Shown here: positions 43,320 to 50,689 of the stretch, in pieces | How the letters are laid out: each line of letters opens with the position of its first letter | Numbering within the stretch: position 1 is the first letter of the stretch | NCBI RefSeq assembly: GCF_024494685.1 | Contig: NZ_JANHDM010000013.1 | Span: 1-64,000 of the forward strand | Origin: Halorubrum rubrum | GTDB taxonomy: Archaea > Halobacteriota > Halobacteria > Halobacteriales > Haloferacaceae | DNA: 64,000 nucleotides | Reading direction: 5' to 3' | Program-made: the position numbers and the translations under genes | Notes under the pieces: generated by a model | The model's input: the letters and a program-made list of their open reading frames with translations, nothing else | Told to the model about the DNA's origin: nothing | Databases searched by the model: none

Positions 43320-44252
43320 TCAAGCGCCGTCTTCGACTACGTCGATGAGCTCTTCTGCTGTGGAACTGATCCGGTCGAGACGGTCGCGAACGATCTCGGG
43401 ATCGTCCGACTCCCACGCGGCCAAGTAGAACGCCGACCCGCTGGTATCTAACCCACAGTACCGCCCGACGACGTACGCGACCGCCTCGGCTTCGACTTCG
43501 CGTTTCGACCGCTCGGTGTCGTCGTCGATGTCGAAGTGAAGCAGGGCGTGGGCGTACTCGTGGATCAACGTCCGCGCAAGGTCGGCATCGTTCTCCCGAT
43601 CACGCACCTCCACCCGCGGTTGCATATCGACGAGACTCAGCTGCTCGCAGATGCCCTTCGCCTCGCCGTGCGTCCACTTCGCTTCCGGAACGATCCGAAC
43701 CGTCACGCCAACTTCGTCGGCGGCTCCAGTAAGCCGACCGACGAGGTCGCCGGCGTCCCCGGTTGCTTCCGTGTCGAGATCAGGAAGCGACTCGCCTTCG
43801 GTCTGAGAGACGTCGAACACCGGCGCGGGCTTGAACCCGACCAGGCCCTCGGACCACTCCTCGGGCGGCGTCTCATCGTAGTCACAGTCGCTGTCCTCGT
43901 GGTAGCTTGGCGAGTTTTCGCACTCCGGGCACTGCTTGGTGATGATCGGCGCCCAGATCCAGATGGCCGACTCCCCCTCCTGGACGTGGCGGTCGAACTC
44001 TTCCTGCCACGTCCGGTAGCCCGCCACCCGGGTTGCCTCCGGGTACTGGCGCTTGATGAGGAGCGTGTTCCGATACGAGTAGTCGTGGAAGCGGCTCTGG
44101 ACGTCCAGCCACTCCTGGAACTCCTCACTAGTCTGCGCGTCGTCGACGCCGGCGACGAGGTCGTCGATCCACTGTTCGATCGTACTGTTCATCTCGTCGG
44201 ATCGTGTGTCGGTCTTGTCGAAGGAGACCGACGAGTCTCTGGTCGTAGACAT
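43320..44252 (-). CDS. ArdC-like antirestriction protein with zinc metallopeptidase domain
   Basis: A 310-aa protein (ATG at 44252; GTG at 44261 possible). The N-terminal part matches the ArdC ssDNA-binding domain (SRFHDYSYRNTLLIKRQYPEATRVAGYRTWQ) with an inserted CPECENS...DCDY zinc-like loop. The C-terminal half has the ImmA/IrrE-type metal site HEYAHALLH and a later EAEAVAYVV. ArdC proteins protect incoming plasmids from host restriction. Confidence 0.85.
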   Translation of the reverse strand: MSTTRDSSVSFDKTDTRSDEMNSTIEQWIDDLVAGVDDAQTSEEFQEWLDVQSRFHDYSYRNTLLIKRQYPEATRVAGYRTWQEEFDRHVQEGESAIWIWAPIITKQCPECENSPSYHEDSDCDYDETPPEEWSEGLVGFKPAPVFDVSQTEGESLPDLDTEATGDAGDLVGRLTGAADEVGVTVRIVPEAKWTHGEAKGICEQLSLVDMQPRVEVRDRENDADLARTLIHEYAHALLHFDIDDDTERSKREVEAEAVAYVVGRYCGLDTSGSAFYLAAWESDDPEIVRDRLDRISSTAEELIDVVEDGA

Positions 44253-44297
44253 CGTGATCACCGAATCGAGTTCACGGCGACTGCGTCAGTTCAGGAC

Positions 44298-44319
44298 GCG
44301 CCGCACCCCTCAGGGGCGC
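44298..44319 (-). ncRNA. 5' leader stem-loop, copy 2
   Basis: Stem GCGCC (44298-44302) with GGCGC (44315-44319), loop containing GCACCCCT; a plus-strand AAAAAC run follows, i.e. a U-run 5' of the stem in the transcript. Upstream of the ArdC-like gene. Confidence 0.6.
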
Positions 44320-44420
44320 AAAAACAGAAATTCACCAACTGGCTTTCCAGGCGTCAGCAACGTGTTCAGTTTCACTCCACTTTCCAATATTTTACACTAC
44401 ACGTCTGAGTACACTGTTGC

Positions 44421-44720
44421 ATGAGCAAATGGGCAGATTACGTAATCACTGCAGTTAGATACAGTGGTGACTCTATCGACCAAGTTCGGGTATATGAGGA
44501 CGATGGAGATCAACTGGCCAACCGAGATACTAAATCGCGAATGGCCGTCATCCTCCGCTTATCGGTTGGACAAAAGTACTGTACGGCGTATAAGAATGAC
44601 AATGGGAAATGGACGAAGGGTGATGATGTCGGGACAGTAGAAGTTGACGGGACAACCTACCTCCGGACTGACGGGAACAACATCGCGAGCGACAATCTGG
44701 GCGAACTGCCAGAGTTCTAG
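44421..44720 (+). CDS. DUF3892-like small protein
   Basis: A 99-aa protein. The opening WADYVITAVRYSGDSIDQVRVYEDDGD fits the DUF3892 family, whose function is unknown. It is one of few plus-strand genes in this region and overlaps the 3' end of the minus-strand gene at 44717 by 4 bp. Confidence 0.7.
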   Translation: MSKWADYVITAVRYSGDSIDQVRVYEDDGDQLANRDTKSRMAVILRLSVGQKYCTAYKNDNGKWTKGDDVGTVEVDGTTYLRTDGNNIASDNLGELPEF

Positions 44721-45079
44721 TGAGTCTTAGAATCGCGTAGAGAGCGTTTTTCTTGGGCCAATCCGATCGTGACGAGGTACTCGAGGAACTCGTCGAACCG
44801 CTCGACGTCACTGGGCGTGTCGGTCGCAAGATGACGCGCCCACTCGATGGCCCACTGGAAGGCAGGATCCGTGCCGCCCTTGCCGTGAATGTACCACCAC
44901 CGGGCCGCTTTCAGCACGACCAGCGGATTCGTCGGTGGCTGCTCACTGGCGAGCCCACGGGTGATAGACTCGATTTCGTCGGGGACGTCGGCGGGATCGA
45001 TCTCCGCTGATTGCGTGTTGTCGATATCGACCGGGATATCGTCGATCGAGACGTTGTCGGGACTCTGTTGTTGACTCAC
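44717..45079 (-). CDS. conserved haloarchaeal plasmid protein, unknown
   Basis: A 120-aa protein with a GTG start at 45079. The acidic N-terminal ~40 residues precede a helical domain (LVVLKAARWWYIHGKGGTDPAFQWAIEWARHLA). No motif of known function. The leader stem-loop upstream supports the start. Confidence 0.65.
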   Translation of the reverse strand: MSQQQSPDNVSIDDIPVDIDNTQSAEIDPADVPDEIESITRGLASEQPPTNPLVVLKAARWWYIHGKGGTDPAFQWAIEWARHLATDTPSDVERFDEFLEYLVTIGLAQEKRSLRDSKTH

Positions 45080-45109
45080 TGGAAGTCACCTCTGAGAGCT
45101 TTCGAAGGA

Positions 45110-45130
45110 GCCCTCGCCCTCTCTGGGGGC
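45110..45130 (-). ncRNA. 5' leader stem-loop, copy 3
   Basis: Stem GCCC (45110-45113) with GGGC (45127-45130), loop with GCCCTCT, then GCGAAAAACA. Upstream of the gene at 45079. Weaker than most copies. Confidence 0.45.
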
Positions 45131-45150
45131 GCGAAAAACAGGTCGCGAAG

Positions 45151-46152
45151 TCACGTCGGCGGGAGGTAGACGCTCTGCTCGCCGGCGATCTCCTCCAGGT
45201 TGTTTCGATGACGGTGGCTGAAGTAGCACTCGTAGCTACAGTATCCACAGATTGCGCCAGTATCGTATTCGGCCACGTACGGGCCGCGGCGAGTTCGCCA
45301 GACGTTCGTCCCGCACTCGGTACAGGCTGCGTCCTCGAGATCGGCAGGACTCGGACCCTCGTACTCGACGGTCATCCCCTCGTCTTCTGGTGTCGATTCA
45401 GGCCAGACCCCGTGTTGCTGCCAGAACTCGCGGACGCGGGCGAGGCTGTGACGCACCGTCTTTCGGACGGTGACGTGGTCGGCGTCGCGACCGCTGTCGT
45501 CCCAGCCGTCGGCCGTCCAGAACTCACCGAACTGTGCGCCACAATGTAGCCCGTTCCAGTCGACGCCGACGATGTCGGCTGGTGGCTCGTCCGTGAGTGT
45601 CGGTCTGGTCAGCTGTCGAATGGCGTCGAGCTGCTTGGGCGGACTCCCTCCAAGGATGTGGACGCGCCGCCCTCTCCAATCGGCTGGATCGGAGAAATCG
45701 TGGGCCAGTCGGTCGGCGTATCCCCGTGAATACCCGAGGACGAGGGTCTCGGGTATCGCGTCGATCACCGCTCGCGACTTCGGAACGACGATGAGCTCGG
45801 CCTCGGGATAGCTCGCTCGGATCTCGCGAGCGGCAGCGACGTGGGCGTCGACGGCATCTGGTTCGTAGATGTCGCCGATGACACCGACCTGTGGCTCGTG
45901 CTCGAAGAACCGATCGACGAAGCGTTCCAGGTTGGGATTGCGGAAGTCGTTATCGAGCATCCCCACAGGGATCTCGAGGTTCAGGTACTGGTCTGCTTGA
46001 TACCCACAGTCTTCCCGAAACCCGGGAAGAAATCCGAGAGCTAGAGCATCAGCCGCGAATGGAGCTCGATGAAGGAACGCTATATGGTCTGCTTGTCTGG
46101 CGGCAGCGATGTCACTAGCCGTGCTGGAGTCTGTACTCAAATCGAGGGACAT
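45151..46152 (-). CDS. DUF6610-like protein with TGT-like features
   Basis: A 333-aa protein of a haloarchaeal plasmid family (DUF6610 from memory). A barrel-like succession is visible: HIAFLHRAPFAADALALGFLPGF, IPVGMLDNDF, VGVIGDIYEP, ELIVVPKS, LVLGYSRGYADR, RVHILGGSPPKQ, ADIVGVDWN. The last three recall the TGT/DpdA barrel pattern (GLGG..., VDSFD). A C-terminal zinc finger CTECG...CGYCSYEC follows. Function unknown; the TGT resemblance is a by-eye inference. Confidence 0.65.
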   Translation of the reverse strand: MSLDLSTDSSTASDIAAARQADHIAFLHRAPFAADALALGFLPGFREDCGYQADQYLNLEIPVGMLDNDFRNPNLERFVDRFFEHEPQVGVIGDIYEPDAVDAHVAAAREIRASYPEAELIVVPKSRAVIDAIPETLVLGYSRGYADRLAHDFSDPADWRGRRVHILGGSPPKQLDAIRQLTRPTLTDEPPADIVGVDWNGLHCGAQFGEFWTADGWDDSGRDADHVTVRKTVRHSLARVREFWQQHGVWPESTPEDEGMTVEYEGPSPADLEDAACTECGTNVWRTRRGPYVAEYDTGAICGYCSYECYFSHRHRNNLEEIAGEQSVYLPPT

Positions 46153-46180
46153 GATTGGGCTCGCGAGGTCGCTGCTGGCT

Positions 46181-46201
46181 GCCCCGCACCCATTCAGGGG
46201 C
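46181..46201 (-). ncRNA. 5' leader stem-loop, copy 4
   Basis: Stem GCCCC (46181-46185) with GGGGC (46197-46201), loop GCACCCATTCA, then GCGAAAAAC. Between the dyad at 46225 and the start at 46152. Confidence 0.65.
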
Positions 46202-46224
46202 GCGAAAAACCGATGTACAGCGGG

Positions 46225-46265
46225 TTAACCAACAATAGGGAACTCACGCGGAACTTGTTGGTTAA
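46225..46265. promoter_or_regulatory. paired inverted repeat (plasmid dyad, copy 6)
   Basis: TTAACCAACA at 46225-46234 and TGTTGGTTAA at 46256-46265, 31 bp apart. Upstream of the DUF6610-like gene; the leader stem-loop lies between it and the start codon. Confidence 0.8.
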
Positions 46266-46274
46266 GAACAGAGC

Positions 46275-46496
46275 TTACTCTTCGCCCTCACGGAGCTCTT
46301 CAGCCTTCCACTTGAGCCGGCGCAGGATCTGCGTCCGATTCTGGTGGGCGTTCTCGTATGCAACACACTCTTGGAGGGTTTCCATATCCGGGATCGTCGC
46401 AATACCGGCCTTGATCAATCGGTAATTCGGTGCTTCAAGACGCTTCTCAGGGGGGAATTCGTCGTCACTCCCGTCGCTAATCGTGGACTGTTCCAT
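46275..46496 (-). CDS. small conserved haloarchaeal plasmid protein
   Basis: A 73-aa charged helical protein (PDMETLQECVAYENAHQNRTQILRRLKWKAEELREGEE). Not recognised. Its leader stem-loop is 8 bp upstream and the dyad immediately follows its stop. It is probably co-transcribed with the gene at 46563. Confidence 0.6.
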   Translation of the reverse strand: MEQSTISDGSDDEFPPEKRLEAPNYRLIKAGIATIPDMETLQECVAYENAHQNRTQILRRLKWKAEELREGEE

Positions 46497-46503
46497 CTCG
46501 GTA

Positions 46504-46523
46504 GCCCTCCACCCATCCAGGGC
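46504..46523 (-). ncRNA. 5' leader stem-loop, copy 5
   Basis: Stem GCCCT (46504-46508) with AGGGC (46519-46523); the T/A pair is a compensatory variant of other copies. Loop CCACCCATCC, then GAGAAAAAC. Confidence 0.65.
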
Positions 46524-46562
46524 GAGAAAAACAGAACAGACGACTACATCACCGACGCGGCG

Positions 46563-47729
46563 TCAGGCCATCGCCTCTTGGAACCGCTGACGCAGCGCGT
46601 CCTCGCGTTCTTCGAACTGCTCGACTTTCTCCTGCAGGTCGTCGCTGACCCGTTCGATGCTCGCCAGCGCTCGTTCGCCGGCCAGCGAGGCCTGTGACCC
46701 ATCGTCCCCGTCCGCCTCTAGCTGCTGCTCGTAGGCCTGCTCGACGCGCTCGATCGTGCCTTCCGGATTGAACAGGATGTCGTTGGCGATGCGGACGTAC
46801 TGATCGAGAGATGCCCCTTCTTTCCCCTGGAAGAAGTGGGTGAGCGCGTACGTCGCGCCGGAATGCAGCGTCCACATATCGATCTCGAAGGGGGACGCCG
46901 CATTGGCTTCTGCATCGCCGGCGGCACGCTCGGCCAGGTAGTCCGGGAACCCCAGCAGGGTGTAGAACTCCGTGACGGTGAACGGGAGCTCCGAGAAGTC
47001 GAGGTCGATGTCCTGGGCGTCCCGGATGAACTCGAAGAGATCGTCGGCGACGAGTTCGACCTGTGTGAGAATCTCTTCCCACCAGGTTCGGAAATTCCGC
47101 ACGTCGCCGACGTGTTTGATGACCTCCTTATCGGTGAGCGAGCGCATCGTGTTCGAGCAGTAGCCATCCTGAGCAAACCCTTCGACGTAGACGGCGTGCT
47201 CGCCGAAGAAGTCGTAGCCCGACGTGACGCCCATCGTGATCGGGTCCGACCGGCCGGGAAGGCGCACCTCGAGGCCGTCGAACATGATGTCCATGTGGAC
47301 CTCGCCGCCGCCCCGGTAGCGCCGAATCTCGCCGAACATCACTTCGCCCAACGGCGTCTCGTCGATGGTCTCCTCACGGAGGACCTCCTCTAGCGGCCCG
47401 TAGACGTCGACCGGGTTGATGATCGAGTACGAGTCAGTCGGGATGTGAAATAGTGACTCCGCCTCAGTGTCACCGTCCGCTTCTGCTTGCAACCGCGACG
47501 GCTCGACGATTGCGTTGAACCGCTCCGTCTCGACCCACTCGTCGGTGTACGGATTGCGATACGCGACTGCTGTATCGACCGCCTGTGGGAGGTTTCGAAT
47601 CGCCTCACTGAAGCTGATCGGTTCGGGACCTCCGTATTGCTCGGCGTACCACTCGGGTAGTTCGGTGTCGGTTCGCCCATCAAGGCCTGCGAAGACCGTA
47701 GCTGTCTCTGGGTCTTTCATGGATTCCAT
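46563..47729 (-). CDS. DUF932-like plasmid protein
   Basis: A 388-aa protein. The middle (AVAYRNPYTDEWVETERFNAIVEPSRLQ, HIPTDSYSIINPVDVYGPLEEVL) resembles the DUF932 phage/plasmid family; the rest is helical with a coiled-coil end (LQEKVEQFEEREDALRQRFQEAMA). Function of DUF932 is unknown. A truncated copy of its N-terminus lies at 49434-49637. Start at 47729 (MESMKDP); Met at 47720 is possible. Confidence 0.7.
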   Translation of the reverse strand: MESMKDPETATVFAGLDGRTDTELPEWYAEQYGGPEPISFSEAIRNLPQAVDTAVAYRNPYTDEWVETERFNAIVEPSRLQAEADGDTEAESLFHIPTDSYSIINPVDVYGPLEEVLREETIDETPLGEVMFGEIRRYRGGGEVHMDIMFDGLEVRLPGRSDPITMGVTSGYDFFGEHAVYVEGFAQDGYCSNTMRSLTDKEVIKHVGDVRNFRTWWEEILTQVELVADDLFEFIRDAQDIDLDFSELPFTVTEFYTLLGFPDYLAERAAGDAEANAASPFEIDMWTLHSGATYALTHFFQGKEGASLDQYVRIANDILFNPEGTIERVEQAYEQQLEADGDDGSQASLAGERALASIERVSDDLQEKVEQFEEREDALRQRFQEAMA

Positions 47730-47753
47730 CTCACAGGCGCACTGCGTTCCACC

Positions 47754-47776
47754 GCGCCTGCACCCATCGCAGGCGC
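47754..47776 (-). ncRNA. 5' leader stem-loop, copy 6
   Basis: Perfect 7-bp stem GCGCCTG (47754-47760) with CAGGCGC (47770-47776), loop CACCCATCG, then AAAAC. The stem sequence differs from other copies but pairing is kept. Confidence 0.7.
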
Positions 47777-47862
47777 AAAACAGACTCTACCGTGGGAATA
47801 TACCAGGGATGGACTGTAAGTTCCCTACTTTCACTGATCCGAACAGAGCGTGACGAGAGAAA

Positions 47863-48066
47863 TCAGTCCTGCCGTTGAACGATATACAAGTGAACGAGCA
47901 ATCCGAGGATGCCCAAGAACCCTAAGATGACCCCCCGGAGTCGTGGACTGGAGAATCCTCGTTTCTCTGAATCAGAATACACGTAGTACCCGACGGTCGG
48001 CCAAAATACGAGGAGGTACAGGCCCATGCGAACAAGCAGACCATTGTACGCTGTTAAGAGGCTCAT
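47863..48066 (-). CDS. small membrane protein
   Basis: A 67-aa protein with two predicted membrane helices (GLYLLVFWPTVGYYVYS and GVILGFLGILGLLVHLYIV) and a short basic loop between. Directly follows the second membrane protein gene (adjacent stop and start). Unknown function. Confidence 0.6.
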   Translation of the reverse strand: MSLLTAYNGLLVRMGLYLLVFWPTVGYYVYSDSEKRGFSSPRLRGVILGFLGILGLLVHLYIVQRQD

Positions 48067-48282
48067 CTATTCTCCCCGCGTATTATTGATTACTTGCGGG
48101 ACGATGACACCGACGACGATGACGACTGCTATACTGACCCACGTCGGAAGCGTCGTGAGCGTCGCAACGAGGTAGAGGAGGACGAGGGCCAACAGACCGA
48201 ATCCGAGGATAGTCTGATTTTCACGGGAAACCATATCCAGAGTATGAATGGTAGCTGAAATAATGTTGTCGGCGACTCTCAT
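48067..48282 (-). CDS. small membrane protein
   Basis: A 71-aa protein with two predicted membrane helices (TILGFGLLALVLLYLVATL and VSIAVVIVVGVIVPQVI). Its stop abuts the next start, so the two small membrane proteins form a pair. Unknown function. Confidence 0.6.
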   Translation of the reverse strand: MRVADNIISATIHTLDMVSRENQTILGFGLLALVLLYLVATLTTLPTWVSIAVVIVVGVIVPQVINNTRGE

Positions 48283-48350
48283 CGATAGGTTTTCTCCCGA
48301 TCTAATCGCGTTTCACTCCGTCAGGCAAGAACAATCGTCCGGTAGTATAA

Positions 48351-48596
48351 CTACTGACAGTCGTGGACTTGGATCCGTTCTGGCAGGCCGACTTTCCCAC
48401 AGAGCGGGCACTCGACGAGTGGTATCGGCGGGAGATCCTGACACGCAGCAAGGGCTCCTCGGAGATAGGCTTTCGTCGTCATTGACTCGGCGCTTTCGAG
48501 GGCACTGGTGAGGTGCCAGTGGAGTCGTTCTCTGTTCGTGAAATCGTCTGTATCGGGCGTCGGGATAGACTCGTCTGTCTCTCGCATTTGAATCAC
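48351..48596 (-). CDS. small zinc-ribbon protein coupled to an HNH nuclease gene
   Basis: An 81-aa protein with a C-terminal CPLCGKVGLPERIQVHDC zinc site (CxxC...HxC). Its start overlaps the stop of the HNH gene by 4 bp, so they are translated together. Unknown function. Confidence 0.65.
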   Translation of the reverse strand: MIQMRETDESIPTPDTDDFTNRERLHWHLTSALESAESMTTKAYLRGALAACQDLPPIPLVECPLCGKVGLPERIQVHDCQ

Positions 48597-49426
48597 GAGG
48601 GTTCCCCCTCATTCCCTCGGAGGGGGAGAGCAACACCCACCAGCCTACCTCGCTCTGGTGGCCGTGTGGCGTCGACAATTGTATCCAAACGCTGCGGGGC
48701 GACGGCTTCCCAGATGAGATGATGCTTCGAACAGACTGTCACGAGATTCGAAACCCGGTTTGCCTGTTCGTAGTCAAACCGTCCGTCGGGACCGACGAAG
48801 AATTTCCGTGGGAGCAGATGGTGGACAGAGATGTCCTTCCCAATCTGTTCTTGATGATCCGCTTGAGTCATCTCACACCACGGCGTTTGGCACTGGAAGT
48901 CATCACGTTCCAATGCTTGCCGCCGTTGCTCCGGCCAATTTGGCCCGTACGGAATCTCTGAACGCTCTTGATAGGACCGTGGTTGTGAGAAGCCAGCTTC
49001 GGTGAGTGCCTCTTCCCACCCGCCAAACCGGTGGTCATATGTCCATCTGTGATATTCTCCAACCCGATCCATCTCTCCGCTTGATGGCGGGCGACCGAAC
49101 TGCTCCGCAAGGCGGTCAATCTCATCCACCAGGTCCTGATCGGTGAGTCGGAATTTCCGGTTTGGAGCGTAGCCAGCCTCACGAAGCGCCTCGTTCCAAC
49201 TCCCGAATTTGTTCTGGCAGACGCGCTGGGAGTATTCCCCGTGCTCGCTCATCTCCTTTGCTGTCGGCGGGTTTCCTAATTTGTCTGCGACACGCTGAAT
49301 GTCGTCGAGAATTATGTCCGCGTCCGTTACGATCTGGTCGCGACGATGGACCGCGGTTACGTGGCCTCCCAACTCGTTGGAGGTCGCAAATGCCTCGCCA
49401 CAGTAGTCACAGATATGGTCGGTCAA
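48593..49426 (-). CDS. HNH endonuclease with zinc finger and homing-type repeats
   Basis: A 277-aa protein. A C2H2 finger CDYCGEAFATSNELGGHVTAVH opens it; two copies of the homing-endonuclease-associated repeat follow (GNPPTAKEMSEHGEYSQRVCQNKFGSWNEALREAG and GRPPSSGEMDRVGEYHRWTYDHRFGGWEEALTEAG). The HNH core comes next (ALERDDFQCQ, DISVHHLLPRKFF, NLVTVCSKHHLIWE). It cuts DNA, possibly as a free-standing homing or defence nuclease. Confidence 0.85.
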   Translation of the reverse strand: MTDHICDYCGEAFATSNELGGHVTAVHRRDQIVTDADIILDDIQRVADKLGNPPTAKEMSEHGEYSQRVCQNKFGSWNEALREAGYAPNRKFRLTDQDLVDEIDRLAEQFGRPPSSGEMDRVGEYHRWTYDHRFGGWEEALTEAGFSQPRSYQERSEIPYGPNWPEQRRQALERDDFQCQTPWCEMTQADHQEQIGKDISVHHLLPRKFFVGPDGRFDYEQANRVSNLVTVCSKHHLIWEAVAPQRLDTIVDATRPPERGRLVGVALPLRGNEGEPS

Positions 49427-49433
49427 CGCTCCG

Positions 49434-49637
49434 TCACCTCCCTCCGCGGTTCCCCCGTAATGGGTTATAAACTCTCGACCCGATGAGGGATTGTAGAAGA
49501 TCGCGGACCGCCTCGGCGAAGGTCACAGGGTCTGCATCCCCGTGTCGCTCTCGGTACCACTCTGGTAGTTCGGTGTCGGTACGTCCATCGACGCCAGCGA
49601 AGATGGTTCTGGACTCTGGATCTTTCATTGCAGTCAC
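49434..49637 (-). pseudogene. truncated copy of the DUF932-like gene
   Basis: The first ~45 codons (MKDPESRTIFAGVDGRTDTELPEWY) match the N-terminus of the protein at 46563-47729 almost residue for residue. The rest is replaced by an unrelated tail ending after 67 codons, next to the HNH gene. It keeps its own leader stem-loop at 49687. Probably a gene fragment left by recombination. Confidence 0.8.
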
Positions 49638-49686
49638 CTCACTTCAGGAATCCTCGTCGACGTGCGACTGCATCGTCTCGCGCCCT

Positions 49687-49705
49687 GCGCCCCTCTCCCG
49701 GGCGC
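49687..49705 (-). ncRNA. 5' leader stem-loop, copy 7
   Basis: Stem GCGCCC (49687-49692) with GGGCGC (49700-49705), short loop CTCTCCC, then AAAAAC. Upstream of the truncated gene. Confidence 0.6.
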
Positions 49706-49757
49706 AAAAACAACGTCTCACGAACTACCACTCGACCTGGAGCGTGTCCTCACATCC

Positions 49758-49889
49758 TCAGGTGTCTCCGTCGGTGCGCTCCTGTCGGTCGTTGTACCGC
49801 TCCAGTTCACGCCCGATTTTCTCGAGCGCCTCGACACCACGTTCGAGGAGCTGATGGGTGGCTCGCGCCAGTCGAAGCGTCTCTATCAG
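49758..49889 (-). other. possible small ORF or gene remnant
   Basis: Directly after the DUF6166-like stop, a frame reads LARATHQLLERGVEALEKIGREL and so on for about 43 codons with protein-like composition, then meets TGA and continues briefly in frame. It lacks an ATG/GTG start where expected. Best read as a degenerate small gene. Confidence 0.35.
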
Positions 49890-50572
49890 TGCTCCCCCTC
49901 CAGGGGTTCGAGGAGATCGTTGCTCTCCTCTGCGAGTTCCCGAATCACCCGTTCCACGTCAGCCTCCTCGGTAACCGTCTGATGTGCGAGTGGGGCTGGG
50001 TACGCTCGGTCACCCTGGCTGCAGAGCACGACCAGCCACTCGTCGCTACCCTCCCCGAGTACGATGTAGTGGTCGCGATCAGCGCGCTGGAAGACCCGCC
50101 GGTCCGGGCGAGAGACGGCTCGCCAGTTCTCGGGGAGCGTCGGTGACGGCCGTCCACCGTCGGCGAGCGCGACGACGTCGTCGGTAAGGGTCGCCATCGC
50201 GGCGTCGATCTCCTCGCCGGGGAGGTGCCAGCACGCCGCTGCACCGTCGCACTCCAGCTGTGAGACCACCTGATCCCGGAACGCGATGTAGTGCTCACGG
50301 GCGAACTGCTCATCGTCGTAGTAGTCGAGGAGGAGCGCGCACGCGAGCTGGGCGGGCCCGCTACCACTGTACCCCCACTCGAACCCGCTTGGACTGTGGT
50401 TGACGAGGTCCAGACTGCGCTCGAGGGAGAGTCGCCGATGCTCCGAGAGGTTCAGAACGACGGCTTGGGCGTCGACGCGGAAGCCGACGTATTCGACTGC
50501 GTCTCGGTGAGCCTGACCTGGCGATGCGACTGGAACCGATTCCGAACTAGCCATAGGTACATTCCCGTTCAT
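49886..50572 (-). CDS. DUF6166-like protein
   Basis: A 228-aa protein starting MNGNVPMASSESV (50572). The segment VEYVGFRVDAQAVVLNLSEHR...SPSGFEWGYSGSGPAQLACALLLDY fits the DUF6166 plasmid/phage family, of unknown function. A C-terminal HYIVLGEGSDEWLVVLC strand pair follows. A much longer upstream frame is antisense to the Mrr gene and rejected; the stem-loop at 50596 supports this start. Confidence 0.75.
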   Translation of the reverse strand: MNGNVPMASSESVPVASPGQAHRDAVEYVGFRVDAQAVVLNLSEHRRLSLERSLDLVNHSPSGFEWGYSGSGPAQLACALLLDYYDDEQFAREHYIAFRDQVVSQLECDGAAACWHLPGEEIDAAMATLTDDVVALADGGRPSPTLPENWRAVSRPDRRVFQRADRDHYIVLGEGSDEWLVVLCSQGDRAYPAPLAHQTVTEEADVERVIRELAEESNDLLEPLEGEH

Positions 50573-50595
50573 CGTTGCTCGCGGGCGGTTCGGTG

Positions 50596-50618
50596 ACCCC
50601 CGCACCCCTCTCAGGGGT
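50596..50618 (-). ncRNA. 5' leader stem-loop, copy 8
   Basis: Stem ACCCC (50596-50600) with GGGGT (50614-50618), loop CGCACCCCTCTCA, then AACAAACAG. The A-T closing pair is another compensatory variant. Confidence 0.6.
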
Positions 50619-50689
50619 TCAACAAACAGGACGGCGTAGCGTTCGGCAACGTATTTGGCAGTTGCAACGTACTGTCCACATAATTGAGG

